Assembly: GCF_001544755.2 (NCBI RefSeq)
Contig: NZ_FCOF02000001.1
Location: 62,001-126,000 of the forward strand
Length of the DNA: 64,000 bases
Direction of reading: 5' to 3'
Origin: Caballeronia catudaia
Lineage (GTDB): Bacteria; Pseudomonadota; Gammaproteobacteria; Burkholderiales; Burkholderiaceae
The notes beneath the pieces are model-generated. The model searched no databases. It had not been told where the DNA came from and was given only the letters and a program-made list of their open reading frames with translations. Position 1 is the first letter of the stretch; the number at the start of each line of letters is the position of its first letter. The position numbers and the translations under genes are program-made. Below are positions 25,169 through 33,295 of this stretch, one piece after another.

Positions 25169-25813
25169 TCAGGCGATCTGCGCGAAGACCTTCCAGCTCT
25201 TCTTCTGCGTGGCGACGTCGGCTTCTTCGTATACCGAACAGTCGAGACGCAGATCGGTGTCCGCCATGTCGATCTGCAGAAGCGCGCAGTGGTGCGGCGT
25301 CTTCTTCGGATTCTTGCTCGCTTCGAAATGCGAGCAGGACAGGCACATGCGGTGCGCCGGAATCTGCTCCTGCGATTCGAGCTGACGGATGGTCTTCAGC
25401 AGCGTGCGATAAAACGCCGTCTGCTCGTCTTCGCGCAGCGTGCCGACCGCCTTCGCGAGAAAGTCCGGCCATTGCAGCGCCTTCTTCGCAGCCGTGCGAC
25501 CGCGGGCGGTCAGACGCACCGCGAGCGCGCGGCCGTCGTCGATCGCGCGTCGCTTCTCGACGAGACCCTTGCCCTCGAGCGTGCTCACCGCATCGCTCGT
25601 CGTGGCGGCGGTCAGCGCCGTTTCACGCGCGATCTCGCCGAGCCGCATCGGCCCCTTGCGCTGCATCAGCAGAACGAGAATTTCACCCTGGGTAGGCGTG
25701 AGCCCCGCGCCTTCCGCCCATTCCCATGCCTGGCTGCGCATCGCCGTGCTCAGCCGCAGCAGGCCGTGGGTCACCCGCCCCGTCGCCTGCTCTCCGTAAA
25801 CGCCTTCACTCAT
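25169..25813 (-). CDS. MarR-family regulator with Cys-rich C-terminal extension
   Basis: This 214-residue protein has a MarR winged helix (about residues 15-150, with RLGEIARETALTAATTSDAV as recognition region and the DDGRALAVRLT wing). A C-terminal tail unusual for MarR carries Cys157, Cys160, Cys176 and Cys192 plus His174-His175 (MCLSCSHF, HHCALL, RLDCSV). The spacing C-x2-C-x15-C-x15-C looks like a metal site or Fe-S cluster ligand set. That suggests redox or metal control of DNA binding; that is inference. The gene is not next to an obvious target and faces a 726-bp spacer upstream. Confidence 0.85.
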   Translation of the reverse strand: MSEGVYGEQATGRVTHGLLRLSTAMRSQAWEWAEGAGLTPTQGEILVLLMQRKGPMRLGEIARETALTAATTSDAVSTLEGKGLVEKRRAIDDGRALAVRLTARGRTAAKKALQWPDFLAKAVGTLREDEQTAFYRTLLKTIRQLESQEQIPAHRMCLSCSHFEASKNPKKTPHHCALLQIDMADTDLRLDCSVYEEADVATQKKSWKVFAQIA

Positions 25814-26539
25814 AGTCTTTCGCTTGTTGTTCCGCTTATGTGTTCTGACGGCACGTTCGCGCTACCGCCCGCGAACACCTCGTTCGAAACGCCGCTCGCA
25901 GAATACTCCGAACCCCTTGCGAACTGCACTTCGTTCTCGGTCCCCACCGTCTCAAAATTCAGGCGTGCCAAGCCAATTAGCAGTGCCTGAATGGGGGACT
26001 TTGCAACCCTCTTCGTTATGCGCCTTCTTATGGCCCTGCGCGGCGCTGTTTTCCTGCCGACTATAACGCTACATCAGCAAAGTCGCCATTCTAAGCGACA
26101 TAGAACAAACGTACACCTTAATTATCCACGCAGAACTGTGGATAACCCGTGGAAAAGCGTCTTCTTTGTTTGTGGACGTATTCTTGATAACACTCTCGGG
26201 CATGTCGGGCGCCCTTGCGTTGTCCAAAGGTTGACCTTCCGGCGCACACGCGGCCCGCATGTTTGTCCTCGCGCCAGCACGTTGACTCCGCACCCTTTTT
26301 CGACGTTGTCCACAGCACGGCACAAGCCTTGTTAACTACTATTACGGATGTATACGGATTTTTCGAAGTAAACCTTAGAGTGGCCGAATCGATTCCGATC
26401 AAACGTTGCAAAGAGCGGCTTTATTCCTGTCACTCGTCTGCACGTGTTTCATACGGACCAAAGATAAACGGCCGCTTCGAAGCGAATCGAAGCGGCCTTT
26501 CGTCATCATTCGCTGATCCTTGTCAGCGTAAGTGTTCCG
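25814..26539. other. Gene-free 726-bp spacer with DnaA-box-like sites
   Basis: No coding sequence can be supported here. The stretch from about 26060 to 26460 is clearly richer in A and T than the surrounding genes. It contains TTATCCACG (26122-26130), TGTGGATAA (26137-26145, a perfect DnaA box on the minus strand) and TTGTCCACA (26306-26314, one mismatch). Several GTTAAC and TTGTCC half-matches occur nearby. It may be regulatory, a DnaA-titration site, or part of an origin region together with the spacer at 28898-29710. Confidence 0.55.
26470..26497 (-). terminator. Terminator of the antiporter/YbdK operon
   Basis: GGCCGCTTCGA (26470-26480) pairs perfectly with TCGAAGCGGCC (26487-26497) around a 6-nt loop. 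On the minus strand it is followed by GTTTATCTTT and on the plus strand by TTTCGTC. It lies 43 bp beyond the ligase stop codon. Confidence 0.65.
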
Positions 26540-27652
26540 TTACCGGCGCCACTGCAAGCATTGCTGGCGGACGGCCTCATGCAGCGATTTTTCCTTATCG
26601 ACAACGCCGCGCAGCCACGTTGCATCGTTGATGCCGCGGGCGATATCGGCGACCTCCGCGAGCGCGGCTTGCGAGCCGAGCGCTTCGGCGTGCGGGGCGA
26701 GCACGTCGAGCGTCGCGAGGATGTCTTCGCCGATAGTCCGCCGCTCGCCCGTCTGCGGATGGATGCAGGTGCCTTCCAGCCCGAAGCGGCATGCCTCGAA
26801 GCGGTTGAAGGTGTACACGAGGTAATCGTCCTCGCGCGGCGTGAGCGGCTTGTCGAGCAACAGATAGCGCGACAGCGTCTGGATGTAGCAGGCGATCGCC
26901 GCGGCTCGGTCGACGGAAAGCGGCGTGTCCATCACGCGGACCTCGATCGTGCCGAAACCCGGCTTCGGACGGATATCCCAGTAGAAGTCCTTCATGCTGT
27001 TCACGACGCCCGTGTTCACCATCTTCGAGAAGTATTCCTCGAAGCCGTCCCAGGTCAGCACGAACGGCGCGCGGCCCGACAGCGGAAACGCGAACACCGA
27101 ATTCAGACGCGCCGAATGGAATCCCGTGTCGACGCCCTGAATGTACGGCGACGACGCCGAAAGCGCGATGAAATGCGGGATATAGCGCGACATCGAATGC
27201 AGCAGGAAGAGCGCGCTGTTCGGATCGGGGCAACCGATATGCACGTGCTGCCCGAATACGGTGAACTGTTTCGCAAGGTATCCGTACAGTTCGGAGATGT
27301 ACTGGAAGCGCGGCGCGTCGTAGATTTGCCGGTCGCTCCATTGCTGGAACGCGTGCGTGCCGCCCCCGGCGAGGCCGACGTTGAGCTGATCGGCCGCGGA
27401 AACGAGCGTGTCGCGGATCTTGCGCAGATCGGCGACGGCCTGCTCGTGCGTCGTGCAGATGCCGGTCGACAGCTCGATCATGCTTTCGGTGATTTCGGGC
27501 GTGATATTGCCCGGAATCTTTTCGTCCTTGATGAGACGCATGAGGTCCGACGCGGCGCGGGTCAGATCGTAGTCGTGCGTATTGACGACCTGGATCTCCA
27601 GCTCGACGCCGAACGTGAACGGTTCGGAGTTGATGAAAGGTTCGAGTGCCAT
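26540..27652 (-). CDS. YbdK-family carboxylate-amine ligase (GCS2-type glutamate-cysteine ligase)
   Basis: This 370-residue protein belongs to the GCS2/YbdK group of the glutamine-synthetase-like fold, which shows weak gamma-glutamylcysteine ligase activity in E. coli. [14 protein letters not shown] near residue 11 is the first metal-binding strand. Further landmarks are [34 protein letters not shown], and [18 protein letters not shown]. The length matches E. coli YbdK (372). The upstream CPA2 antiporter gene ends 42 bp before it in the same direction, so the two form an operon. A separate, bona fide gshA lies at 52-54 kb, so this is not the only such ligase. Confidence 0.92.
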   Translation of the reverse strand: MALEPFINSEPFTFGVELEIQVVNTHDYDLTRAASDLMRLIKDEKIPGNITPEITESMIELSTGICTTHEQAVADLRKIRDTLVSAADQLNVGLAGGGTHAFQQWSDRQIYDAPRFQYISELYGYLAKQFTVFGQHVHIGCPDPNSALFLLHSMSRYIPHFIALSASSPYIQGVDTGFHSARLNSVFAFPLSGRAPFVLTWDGFEEYFSKMVNTGVVNSMKDFYWDIRPKPGFGTIEVRVMDTPLSVDRAAAIACYIQTLSRYLLLDKPLTPREDDYLVYTFNRFEACRFGLEGTCIHPQTGERRTIGEDILATLDVLAPHAEALGSQAALAEVADIARGINDATWLRGVVDKEKSLHEAVRQQCLQWRR

Positions 27653-27694
27653 GACGCCTCTTGAAAGATCAATGCCTGGGCTGGGCGGGCGCGC

Positions 27695-28897
27695 TCATTC
27701 GCGCCGTTCGCCCACCGCCGACAGGCTACGGTACACGAGGAAAGGCGACACGATCTGCAGCACGACGATCGAGCACATCACGATCGCGCGCAGCTTGGGA
27801 TCGTAGTCCGGATAGAGCACGTACATGTCGTCGACGAGCACATACGCGAGCGCCGACATCGGCGTGAGCGCGACGCCGAGCGCCGCGCCCTGTTTCCAGT
27901 TCAGGCCGCTCGGCTTCGCGAAAATCAGCACGCCGACCAGCTTGCCGATGAAGCGCGCGACGATCAGCCCGAGCGCCGCCACGCCGCCCAGCGCGATATC
28001 GCGCCAGTGGAACGATGTCAGCGTGAGCGCGAAAAGAATGACGGTAAGCAGCCATCCGGCGGAGCCGAAGTGCGACGGCCAGAGCTGCGGCCGCTCGTCG
28101 GCGTTCTTCACGATGATGCCCGCGGCGAGCAGCGCGAGAATCGTCGACAGCTTGAAGAGGTGCGCGACCGCGATCGCCAGCAGCACGAGCCCGAAGAGCG
28201 CGACGAACGAATGCTCGTCGTTCGCGGGCAGGCGCCGCACGAGCAGATTGCACGCGCGCGCGAGCAGGAACGCCAGCACGAGCGAGCCGATCAGCAGATA
28301 CAGCGGCTGCAGGATTGTCGCCAGCGCGTTGCCGTAGATTTCCTGATGCAGCACGCCCGCCGCGAGCTTTTCGACGACCACCGCGTACATGCTGTTGAGC
28401 GCGGTCAGCGTCAGAAGGCGCTGCGTGACCTGGCCTTCCGCGCGCAGCTCGGTTTTCAGCTGGATGACCATCGCGGGCGATGTGGCCATCGCGATGGCCG
28501 CGATCACGACCGATGGCATTGTCGGCACGTTGAGCAGCGTCAGCGCGATCAGCACGAGGCCGAACGTGAGCGTCGATTCCGCAATGCTCGACAGCACCAG
28601 ATGCGGATTGCGGCGGATCCAGCGCAAGTCGAGCCGCCCGCCGAGCTCGAAGAGCAGCAGCCCGAGCGCGACATCGAGCAGTGGCCGCGACAGGCCGCCC
28701 GCGCTGGCGTCGATCACGCCGAGACCCGCGTTGCCGGCGATCAGGCCGATCACGGCAAAGCCGGTGATGCGCGGCAGCCGCCACGCGCGCCACAGCAGCT
28801 CTCCGGCGAGTCCGGCCGTGACGAGCGCAAGCCCGGCCCAGAGAATGGCGTCGGGTTCGAGCGGCCAGGCGGGCAGAAATGAAAATGCCGAATTCAT
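27695..28897 (-). CDS. CPA2-family cation:proton antiporter (Kef-like, no RCK domain)
   Basis: This 400-residue protein has about a dozen hydrophobic segments. The N-terminal ITGFAVIGLIAGNAGLGVI and LLLFELGGRLDLRWI are typical of Kef/NapA-type exchangers, where ELGGRLD replaces the more common ExGLELD. ATSPAMVIQLK marks the ion-binding core region. There is no C-terminal RCK (TrkA-N) domain, unlike E. coli KefB/KefC. The start at 28897 has AAGGAGA ahead (spacing 11). It is cotranscribed with the YbdK-type gamma-glutamyl ligase. Kef channels are gated by glutathione, which makes the pairing suggestive. Confidence 0.87.
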   Translation of the reverse strand: MNSAFSFLPAWPLEPDAILWAGLALVTAGLAGELLWRAWRLPRITGFAVIGLIAGNAGLGVIDASAGGLSRPLLDVALGLLLFELGGRLDLRWIRRNPHLVLSSIAESTLTFGLVLIALTLLNVPTMPSVVIAAIAMATSPAMVIQLKTELRAEGQVTQRLLTLTALNSMYAVVVEKLAAGVLHQEIYGNALATILQPLYLLIGSLVLAFLLARACNLLVRRLPANDEHSFVALFGLVLLAIAVAHLFKLSTILALLAAGIIVKNADERPQLWPSHFGSAGWLLTVILFALTLTSFHWRDIALGGVAALGLIVARFIGKLVGVLIFAKPSGLNWKQGAALGVALTPMSALAYVLVDDMYVLYPDYDPKLRAIVMCSIVVLQIVSPFLVYRSLSAVGERRE

Positions 28898-29710
28898 CGT
28901 GTTGGCTTCTCCTTCGTTGCTGCAAGTGCGATGCGTGCACGTTCCGTTGCTAGACTCGCACCCGCGGCGCGCGCTCGCGGACGAGGCGCATCCGCCAGGG
29001 CAGGCGAGCGTGGGTTCATTCAGGTAATACCGAAATGCGAACGAACACGGCGTCACGGTCGGGCCGTGCACGAATTAGACGACGTGTCCGGCTGGCGGCG
29101 GCGCGCCTTGCACGCCCTCAATGTCGCATCGGAGATCCAGGTTCCGTGTGACACAGGAAAGGCATGCGGCGCCCGCTCGAGTGCCGGGCCGAACACAGCA
29201 AACGACGGCGCGGCTTCGTGATCAGATTCTTGGCGCGCAGCCATCGTTCCGTTGAAGCGGTCGCCGTCTGAACGGCGCGACGCAGGAAGAAGCGCGATTG
29301 TGCCATACCTCGGAACCCCTGACAGAAAGTCCAAGCTTCTGATTCTTATGAAGTAAAAGCGACAGCCTGAAGCTCGGATCTGGATGGAAAAGCTGACCGG
29401 TTGTCATTTTCGCGACGTTCGGACTTTTTGTTTACGGCCGGACGACGGCCTCGCCGTTAGATGTTTACAGGTTTACTTTATATAAACGTAGTAGTGGTTA
29501 ACAAGGGGCTGCCTCTTCTGTGGATAACAACGCTTTCGTCTTTTCATTCAATCATTTGGGGAAAGCAGAAGCGGACCGTAAACATGTTGGCGCAGCGCCG
29601 TTAACGCGGAACAACTTTTCGGAGCCGAGGCTGCGCGTCGAGTTGTCCCGTTTACGTGCACAACGCATGCACACGACTTTCGCCTGCAAACAGACGGCTT
29701 ATCCACAACG
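28898..29710. other. Gene-free 813-bp spacer with DnaA boxes and an AT-rich stretch
   Basis: No protein gene can be supported. The part from about 29340 to 29710 contains perfect DnaA boxes TGTGGATAA (29519-29527) and TTATCCACA (29699-29707). An AT-rich segment lies at 29461-29505 (GTTTACTTTATATAAAC inside it). TTTAC/GTAAA motifs recur at least five times between 29430 and 29660, and GTTAAC occurs at about 29497 and 29600. This layout (boxes plus an unwinding-like AT stretch) resembles a bacterial replication origin or DnaA-regulated region. The part from 28898 to 29340 shows nothing that I recognise. Confidence 0.5.
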
Positions 29711-31537
29711 TCACGGGGATAACTGCACCGCGCCGATTTCGCCGTGCCGCAAAGCCCTCAGCAAAAAGCGGGCGGGGTCGACGGCTTCGGCGAGTTCGCG
29801 CTCGATGGGCCACGGCTCGCCTTCGATCTGCGACGCGATCAGCTCCGCCGCGAGCGTCGCCCAGACGAGACCTCGTGAGCCGAACGCGAACGCGCCATAG
29901 AGACCCGGCATGCGCGGAAGGTCGAGCGGCCACGCGCCGGACAGCGCGCGCGCATCTCGGCGAGCGGCGCTTTCATCGGCGAGTTGGCCGATCATCGGCA
30001 TGCGGTCGCTCGTCACGCAGCGGAATGCGACGCGGCCTGCCCGGACGCCGGCCGGCGTCTTCGCGAGCGCCGGCAACATGCCCGCGACGCGTTCGATGTT
30101 TTCGCGATGCCCGGCCTCGCGGATCGCGCGATCGGGATCGTCGATATCGTAGGTCGCGCCGATGAGCGCGCCGTCCGTGCCGAGCGGCACCGCATAACCT
30201 TCGCCGATCACGGGCATGCGCAGCGCGTCGAGCGCGCCGGGTTCGAGGACGGTGAGCTGGCCGCGCACGCTGCGCGTCGGCTCGCCGTAGAGACCGGCGA
30301 GCCGCTCGGCGTCATGCGCGTTGGCGAGCACCATCACGGGCGCCTGGGCGATCTCCGCGCCGTTTGCATCGAATGCTCGCCAGTGACGGCCATCGTGCGC
30401 GACGCGCGTCACTTCGGTGTTCATGCGCGGCGTGATCTTCGCCGAGGCCTCGGCGATTTGCGCGACGCACACCGCCGCGGGCGAAATGGCGCCGCCGCGC
30501 GGAAAGAACCAGCCGCCGCGTGCGACATCGACGCCGGCGATGCGCGATGCCTGGTCGCGCGTCATCGGCTGCACGTAGTCGGACGGATACGCGAAACGCG
30601 CGATGGCGTCGGCGAGCGCGTCGGCATCTGCGGCGGTATCGGCGATCTGGAGCAGGCCCGCGTCGCTGCGCCGCAAGTCTCGATGCGCCGATTCGAGCGC
30701 TTGCCATCGGCGTAACGCGTCGAGAAAACCCGCGCGCGTGAGGCGGGCGGCGACGCTGTCGTCGCGCCAGACGATCGGATGAAACACGCCCGCCGGATTG
30801 CCCGATGCATCGCGCGCAGGCAACGCGTGACGATCGATCAGCGTGACGCGCCAGCCGCGTCCGGCGAGCCGCGAGCTCACCGCGCAGCCCGCCAGCCCGG
30901 CACCGATGACGATGGCTTCGCGCGCGTTCGCGTCGAAAGGAAGCGGCGGCTCGTGACGGCGCACGCGCCAGCGCGGCGCGAAGCGTGCGGTCACGGGCGC
31001 ATGCGCATGCGTGGCGTGCGGCGCGCACTCGAAGCCCGATGCCTGCAACGCGCGCTCCAGTTGCGGCGCTTCGTGATCGGCCGCGATCGCGCAAACCGTC
31101 GCGTCAGCGCCGGCGAAGCGTGCGAGCGATTTGCACAGCTTGCGCGGATCGCTGGTCGCGGTGAGATCGAGATGGAAGGCATCGGCGCGCAGCCAGAGTT
31201 TCGACAGCAGCGTTTCGATATCGTCGCCGATCGCGAGCGTCAGCACGACACGCCCCGCATCGAACTCCAGCCGATGGAGGCCGGCCACGCGCATCGGCCA
31301 CGCGCGCGCGAGTTCGGCGGCAAGCGGCGAAGCGTCGTCGGGTGAAGGCGGGGCGTCCAGTGCGCTGAGCGGTGCAAGCGCCAGGACATGCAGTCGGTCG
31401 CAACGTTCTTCGTCGTCGCGCCAGCGTTGCCAGAGCGCGAGGAAGGCGCTGAACGTCGTGTCGACGAACGTGAAGGCGCGCCTGCGCTGCCAGCGCGCGG
31501 GAAGATCGTGCGGGGCGAAAAGCTGGGATTCGGTCAT
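29711..31537 (-). CDS. MnmC-like protein: intact FAD oxidase half, degenerate methyltransferase half
   Basis: MnmC normally has an N-terminal methyltransferase (nm5 to mnm5) and a C-terminal FAD oxidase (cmnm5 to nm5) acting on U34 of tRNA. In this 608-residue protein the oxidase half is well preserved: IVIGAGLAGCAVSSRLAGRG near residue 209, DASGNPAGVFHP, GGWFFPRGGAISP, and FAFGSRGLVWA. The methyltransferase half is short and eroded. The part before the usual LPERW is missing; ETGFGLGLNFL is replaced by DTTFSAFLAL (residues 26-35). The catalytic LDGFAPAKNPDMW region is reduced to LDLTATSDPRKL (about 124-135). No room for a longer start exists, because the DedA gene ends 51 bp upstream. MnmE/MnmG product handling is therefore likely to be partial. 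Confidence 0.85.
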   Translation of the reverse strand: MTESQLFAPHDLPARWQRRRAFTFVDTTFSAFLALWQRWRDDEERCDRLHVLALAPLSALDAPPSPDDASPLAAELARAWPMRVAGLHRLEFDAGRVVLTLAIGDDIETLLSKLWLRADAFHLDLTATSDPRKLCKSLARFAGADATVCAIAADHEAPQLERALQASGFECAPHATHAHAPVTARFAPRWRVRRHEPPLPFDANAREAIVIGAGLAGCAVSSRLAGRGWRVTLIDRHALPARDASGNPAGVFHPIVWRDDSVAARLTRAGFLDALRRWQALESAHRDLRRSDAGLLQIADTAADADALADAIARFAYPSDYVQPMTRDQASRIAGVDVARGGWFFPRGGAISPAAVCVAQIAEASAKITPRMNTEVTRVAHDGRHWRAFDANGAEIAQAPVMVLANAHDAERLAGLYGEPTRSVRGQLTVLEPGALDALRMPVIGEGYAVPLGTDGALIGATYDIDDPDRAIREAGHRENIERVAGMLPALAKTPAGVRAGRVAFRCVTSDRMPMIGQLADESAARRDARALSGAWPLDLPRMPGLYGAFAFGSRGLVWATLAAELIASQIEGEPWPIERELAEAVDPARFLLRALRHGEIGAVQLSP

Positions 31538-31588
31538 GCGATAAAAGAAGAGACTGCGCGCCCGCTCGACCGGATGCGCGAAGAAAGA

Positions 31589-32614
31589 TCAGGCTGAAGA
31601 CGAATTGGCGACGCCATGCGCCGCAGCGTTCGGGCGGTCTTCGATCATCAGCGGTTCGAGCGCGTGGCCTGCCGCGCGCCACGCTTCGAGCCCGCCGAGC
31701 AGCGGCGCGACGTCGGTGAAGCCATGTGCGGCCAGTTCCTTCGCCGCGAGCGCCGCCGACACTTCGTTCGGACAATCGCAGTAGGTCACGAGCTTGCGGT
31801 CGCGCGCGATGCCGGCAAGCTGCGATGCGGCATCGTCGTGCAGCAGCAGCGCGCCGGGAATCGCGTACGGGTCCATCGCGCGGCGTTCGCGGCGGCGCAC
31901 GTCGATGACGAGCGGCGGCGGCTCACCCGCGAGCAGCGCGCGCAACGTCGCGATATCGATGCGCGCCATGCGCAGCCTGCGCAACAGCGACACGCGCTGC
32001 CACCAGCGCACGGCGAGATAGAGCGCAAGCGCGATGACGGCGATCACGATCACGCCGCGCCCGAACAGATCGAGCCAGGCGAGCGCGGTATCGACGAGAT
32101 CCGCGAAGACCGCACCGAACGCAACGCCGACGCCGGACCACAAGAGCGCGCCGAGCGCGTCGTAGAAGAGAAAGCTTCCGAAGCCGATGCCGGTCGCGCC
32201 CGCGACGGGAATCGCGAGCGTCGAGAGTCCGGGGATGAACTTCGATACCGCGAGGATGCGCACGCCGAAGCGCCCGAAGAAACTCGCGCTGCGGTTGACG
32301 CAGGTATCGCGCGAAATGGAGAGCTTGCACATGAAGGCGAGCACGCGGCTGCCGTAGCGGCGCCCGAGCCAGAACCAGAGCGTGTCGCCGATGAGCGCGG
32401 CGATGCTCGCCGTCACGACGATCGCAACGAGAGGCGCAATGGCAGGCGATGGAAACAGCGTCGAAAAACCGGCCGGGACGAGGCTTGCCGAGACGGTGAT
32501 CGCACCCGTCAAAGCCAATGTGGGCAAGGCTGGGAGCGGCAAGCCGAGGCACTCGAGCAGAACGTTGGCAAAAACCAACGGCAGGCCGTATTCGATGATC
32601 AGCTCGCGTAGCAT
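31589..32614 (-). CDS. DedA-family membrane protein fused to a rhodanese domain
   Basis: This 341-residue protein joins a DedA/VTT membrane domain (residues about 1-205) to a rhodanese domain (about 215-325). The membrane part carries LLECLGLPLPALPTLALTGA, GDTLWFWLGRRYG with the conserved Arg, and SKFIPGLSTLAIPVAGATG. The rhodanese loop is TYCDCPNEVSA, with Cys at the catalytic position. DedA proteins are flippase/transporter-like and needed for envelope integrity; rhodaneses handle sulfane sulfur. The ATG at 32614 (MLRELIIEYGLP) is preferred over a TTG 27 bp upstream. This fusion is common in betaproteobacteria. Confidence 0.88.
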   Translation of the reverse strand: MLRELIIEYGLPLVFANVLLECLGLPLPALPTLALTGAITVSASLVPAGFSTLFPSPAIAPLVAIVVTASIAALIGDTLWFWLGRRYGSRVLAFMCKLSISRDTCVNRSASFFGRFGVRILAVSKFIPGLSTLAIPVAGATGIGFGSFLFYDALGALLWSGVGVAFGAVFADLVDTALAWLDLFGRGVIVIAVIALALYLAVRWWQRVSLLRRLRMARIDIATLRALLAGEPPPLVIDVRRRERRAMDPYAIPGALLLHDDAASQLAGIARDRKLVTYCDCPNEVSAALAAKELAAHGFTDVAPLLGGLEAWRAAGHALEPLMIEDRPNAAAHGVANSSSA

Positions 32615-32831
32615 GGTTCGGACCCAGGTGGTCTGCGCCAAAAAAACGGCCGGGAGCCCCGGAAATTAACGGTAAATCTTTGAAACCCTTGTCCAGATTG
32701 GGTTTGCGCTGCGCTATCATACCAAGCGCCACGTGTAGAGGCGGCGTGAAGGCGATGAAGTGAGCAGCGCCGGTGACATGGCCGAAGTCACGCCGATTCG
32801 TCGGGCAGGCCCGCCAGAAGGCCGTCCCTAC

Positions 32832-32859
32832 TCGACTGCACGGCTTGCGCACGTATAAT
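32832..32859 (+). promoter_or_regulatory. Candidate promoter of hupB
   Basis: A perfect -10 box TATAAT (32854-32859) has TCGACT (32832-32837) 16 bp upstream as a weak -35. It lies 49 bp before the HU start codon, in the 294-bp divergent spacer between the DedA and HU genes. Confidence 0.6.
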
Positions 32860-32908
32860 CGGCGCGTTCGCGCTGTTCGTGTCAACCTAAACTGATAAAG
32901 GAACCTTA

Positions 32909-33187
32909 ATGAACAAACAGGAATTGATCGACGCCGTAGCCGCTCAGACCGGCGCCAGCAAGGCTCAAACCGGCGAAACGCTGGACACGTTGCTCGAAGT
33001 GATCAAGAAGGCCGTATCGAAAGGTGACGCAGTGCAGTTGATCGGCTTCGGCAGCTTCGGCTCGGGAAAGCGCGCAGCGCGCACCGGCCGCAATCCGAAG
33101 ACCGGCGAATCCATCAAGATTCCGGCCGCAAAGACGGTCAAGTTTACGGCTGGCAAGGCATTCAAGGACGCAGTGAACAAGCGGTAA
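32909..33187 (+). CDS. hupB: HU-type DNA-binding protein
   Basis: This 92-residue protein is a nucleoid-associated HU subunit. It begins [20 protein letters not shown] and carries GFGSFG followed by the DNA-intercalating arm with RNPKTGE (R-N-P-x-T-G), then [21 protein letters not shown] dimers bend and constrain DNA and assist replication initiation by DnaA. AAAGGAA lies ahead of the ATG, and a strong terminator follows 47 bp after the stop. It is a monocistronic gene. Confidence 0.97.
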   Translation: MNKQELIDAVAAQTGASKAQTGETLDTLLEVIKKAVSKGDAVQLIGFGSFGSGKRAARTGRNPKTGESIKIPAAKTVKFTAGKAFKDAVNKR

Positions 33188-33233
33188 GCATCTTGCCGAT
33201 TGTGCGGCTACCCGTGGTAGCCAGTTGTACATG

Positions 33234-33257
33234 ACCCGCCTTCGGCGGGTTTTTTTT
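33234..33257 (+). terminator. Rho-independent terminator of hupB
   Basis: ACCCGCC (33234-33240) and GGCGGGT (33244-33250) form a 7-bp GC-rich stem with a TTC loop, followed by eight T including the last stem base (33250-33257). Confidence 0.93.
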
Positions 33258-33295
33258 CGGCTTGCCGGAATGCTTCGCGGCAAGCCGTTCGTCCA

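Noticed and set aside
29053..29334. A 93-codon minus-strand frame in the antiporter upstream spacer
   Set aside because: No ribosome site, no domain, and low-complexity Arg/Ser composition; not supported as a gene.
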